A stretch of 7,898 nt of DNA, from NCBI GenBank assembly GCA_905236315.1, contig CAJOPO010000520.1, forward strand, positions 1 through 7,898, given 5' to 3'. A model generated the notes under the pieces. The model did no database searches. It had not been told where the DNA came from and worked only from the letters and a program-made list of their open reading frames with translations. Source of the DNA: an uncultured Treponema sp. GTDB lineage: Bacteria; Spirochaetota; Spirochaetia; Treponematales; Treponemataceae. Shown here in pieces: positions 7,259 through 7,898 of the stretch. The translations under genes were made by a program, and so were the position numbers. Within the stretch, counting starts at the first letter, position 1, and each line of letters starts with the position of its first letter.

Positions 7259-7756
7259 ATGATAAAACCTCTCTTTCAGCGAATTATTGTTGCATATAAT
7301 GGTTCAAAATCTTCTTTACAAGCAGTTTTGTATTCTATATTAATGGCAAAATTATATAAGTGTTCTATAAAAATAGTTTATGTTGTTGATATTGATAGTA
7401 TACGAGAACTTACTTTAATTAAATTTATAATAAAAGAAGAGGGTGAGAACATAGCTAATGGTTTACAACGAGATGGCGAGCGTAATTTGAATTATGTAAC
7501 AAATTTAGCAAAGACAAAAGGTGTTAAGATAGAAACAGAATTGAGAAGAGGTGCTGTTTGGGCAGAAGTAATAAAAGCTTCTGATGACTTTAAGGCCGAT
7601 TTAATACTTTTAGGTGCTTCATATAAAGGTAATCTATCTTCAACGCTAAAACATGATGTTGTGAGTGTACAAAATAGCGAGATTATAGGTAGTGCACATT
7701 GTTCTGTTATGGTTGTTCGACAGCCATATATTGAACAACTTTTTAAACTTTCATAG
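7259..7756 (+). CDS. UspA-like universal stress protein with degraded ATP motif
   Basis: This is a soluble 165-residue protein of the universal stress protein fold (single domain, slightly longer than the usual 140-150). The first strand and loop FQRIIVAYNGSKSSLQAV match the family opening IxVAxDGSxxS; later strands KIVYVVDID, ADLILLGASY and CSVMVVRQP also fit. The ATP-binding signature is altered. The first-loop Asp is N14, and the usual G-xx-G-(x9)-G-S/T after the fourth strand reads GASY at 119-122, with SV at 136-137 where GS is expected. It may therefore not bind ATP, as in some UspA-type members; this is inference. Only three bases separate it from subunit D, and only a weak AGG (7248-7250) precedes its ATG, so it is probably co-transcribed and coupled. 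A role linked to the ATPase or cell energy state is suggested only by position. Confidence 0.9.
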   Translation: MIKPLFQRIIVAYNGSKSSLQAVLYSILMAKLYKCSIKIVYVVDIDSIRELTLIKFIIKEEGENIANGLQRDGERNLNYVTNLAKTKGVKIETELRRGAVWAEVIKASDDFKADLILLGASYKGNLSSTLKHDVVSVQNSEIIGSAHCSVMVVRQPYIEQLFKLS

Positions 7757-7898
7757 CTAAGCTACCCTATTTTCCCTTTACAAAAGCCTTTATTATTTTT
7801 TGATTTTCTTTAAATTTTTACTTATAGAAGGTGAAGTTCACATAGTCGATACCCTTGTAACTGTAATCCTATACTTTTTGAACGTTATATAGAAACAG
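7757..7898. other. Downstream intergenic region with no assignable gene
   Basis: The short inverted repeat TAGC-TAA-GCTA (7754-7764) overlaps the stress-protein stop, and a T-rich tract runs from about 7787 to 7819. The stem is only four to five AT-rich pairs and is not directly followed by the T run, so I do not call an intrinsic terminator, although transcription may well end here. The odd palindrome GTGAAGTTCAC lies at 7831-7841. On the minus strand, 7868 down to 7818 reads 16 codons to a TAA with unusually C/G-ending codons (see findings). No tRNA or promoter is convincing. Confidence 0.5.

Noticed and set aside
7754..7820. Intrinsic terminator after the stress-protein gene
   Set aside because: The only stem (TAGC-TAA-GCTA) is four to five weak pairs and is separated from the T-rich tract by more than 20 bases.
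1..7898. CRISPR arrays, tRNA or rRNA genes, insertion sequences, long repeats
   Set aside because: Reading both strands shows no spaced direct repeats, cloverleaf, transposase or terminal inverted repeats. Nearly all bases are accounted for by the operon.

Overview
The window is almost entirely one plus-strand operon for a bacterial V-type (A/V-type) rotary ATPase, followed by a co-transcribed universal stress protein gene. The DNA is low in GC, with T- and A-ending codons throughout. The order I-K-F-E-A-B-D, the tiny intergenic gaps and the protein style resemble V-ATPase loci of host-associated spirochaetes (Treponema-like). That taxonomic placement is inference from memory; no taxonomic marker gene is present.

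Layout. Bases 1-35 hold the last ten codons and stop of an upstream gene (ending ..ALRSTGILEV), one base before the next start. Then come subunit I (37-2025, stator a-like membrane subunit), subunit K (2087-2422, rotor-ring proteolipid with an N-terminal signal peptide), F (2437-2787, central stalk), E (2803-3441, peripheral stalk), A (3438-5207, catalytic), B (5232-6629, nucleotide-binding, non-catalytic), D (6638-7255, central rotor shaft) and a UspA-like protein (7259-7756). The last 142 bases (7757-7898) are non-coding or too short to assign.

How the genes work together. A3B3 is the catalytic head, D and F form the rotor shaft, K forms the ion-carrying ring, I supplies the half-channels and their essential arginine, and E is the peripheral stalk that holds the head to I. 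Subunit C (the d-like socket between shaft and ring) and subunit G (the usual partner of E) are not complete in this window. The truncated upstream gene is a candidate for C. The active-site residues of A, B, I and K are present, so the enzyme looks functional. Ion choice cannot be fixed from the sequence; the K signature leans towards H+. Direction (ion pump or ATP synthase) cannot be told.

Nothing here looks like a wholly new system. The points most worth a second look are the stress-protein gene coupled to the end of the operon with a degraded ATP-binding motif, the signal-peptide-bearing proteolipid preceded by the operon's longest gap, the uncertain start of subunit F, the missing stalk subunits, and a short minus-strand reading frame with atypical codon use at the right edge.
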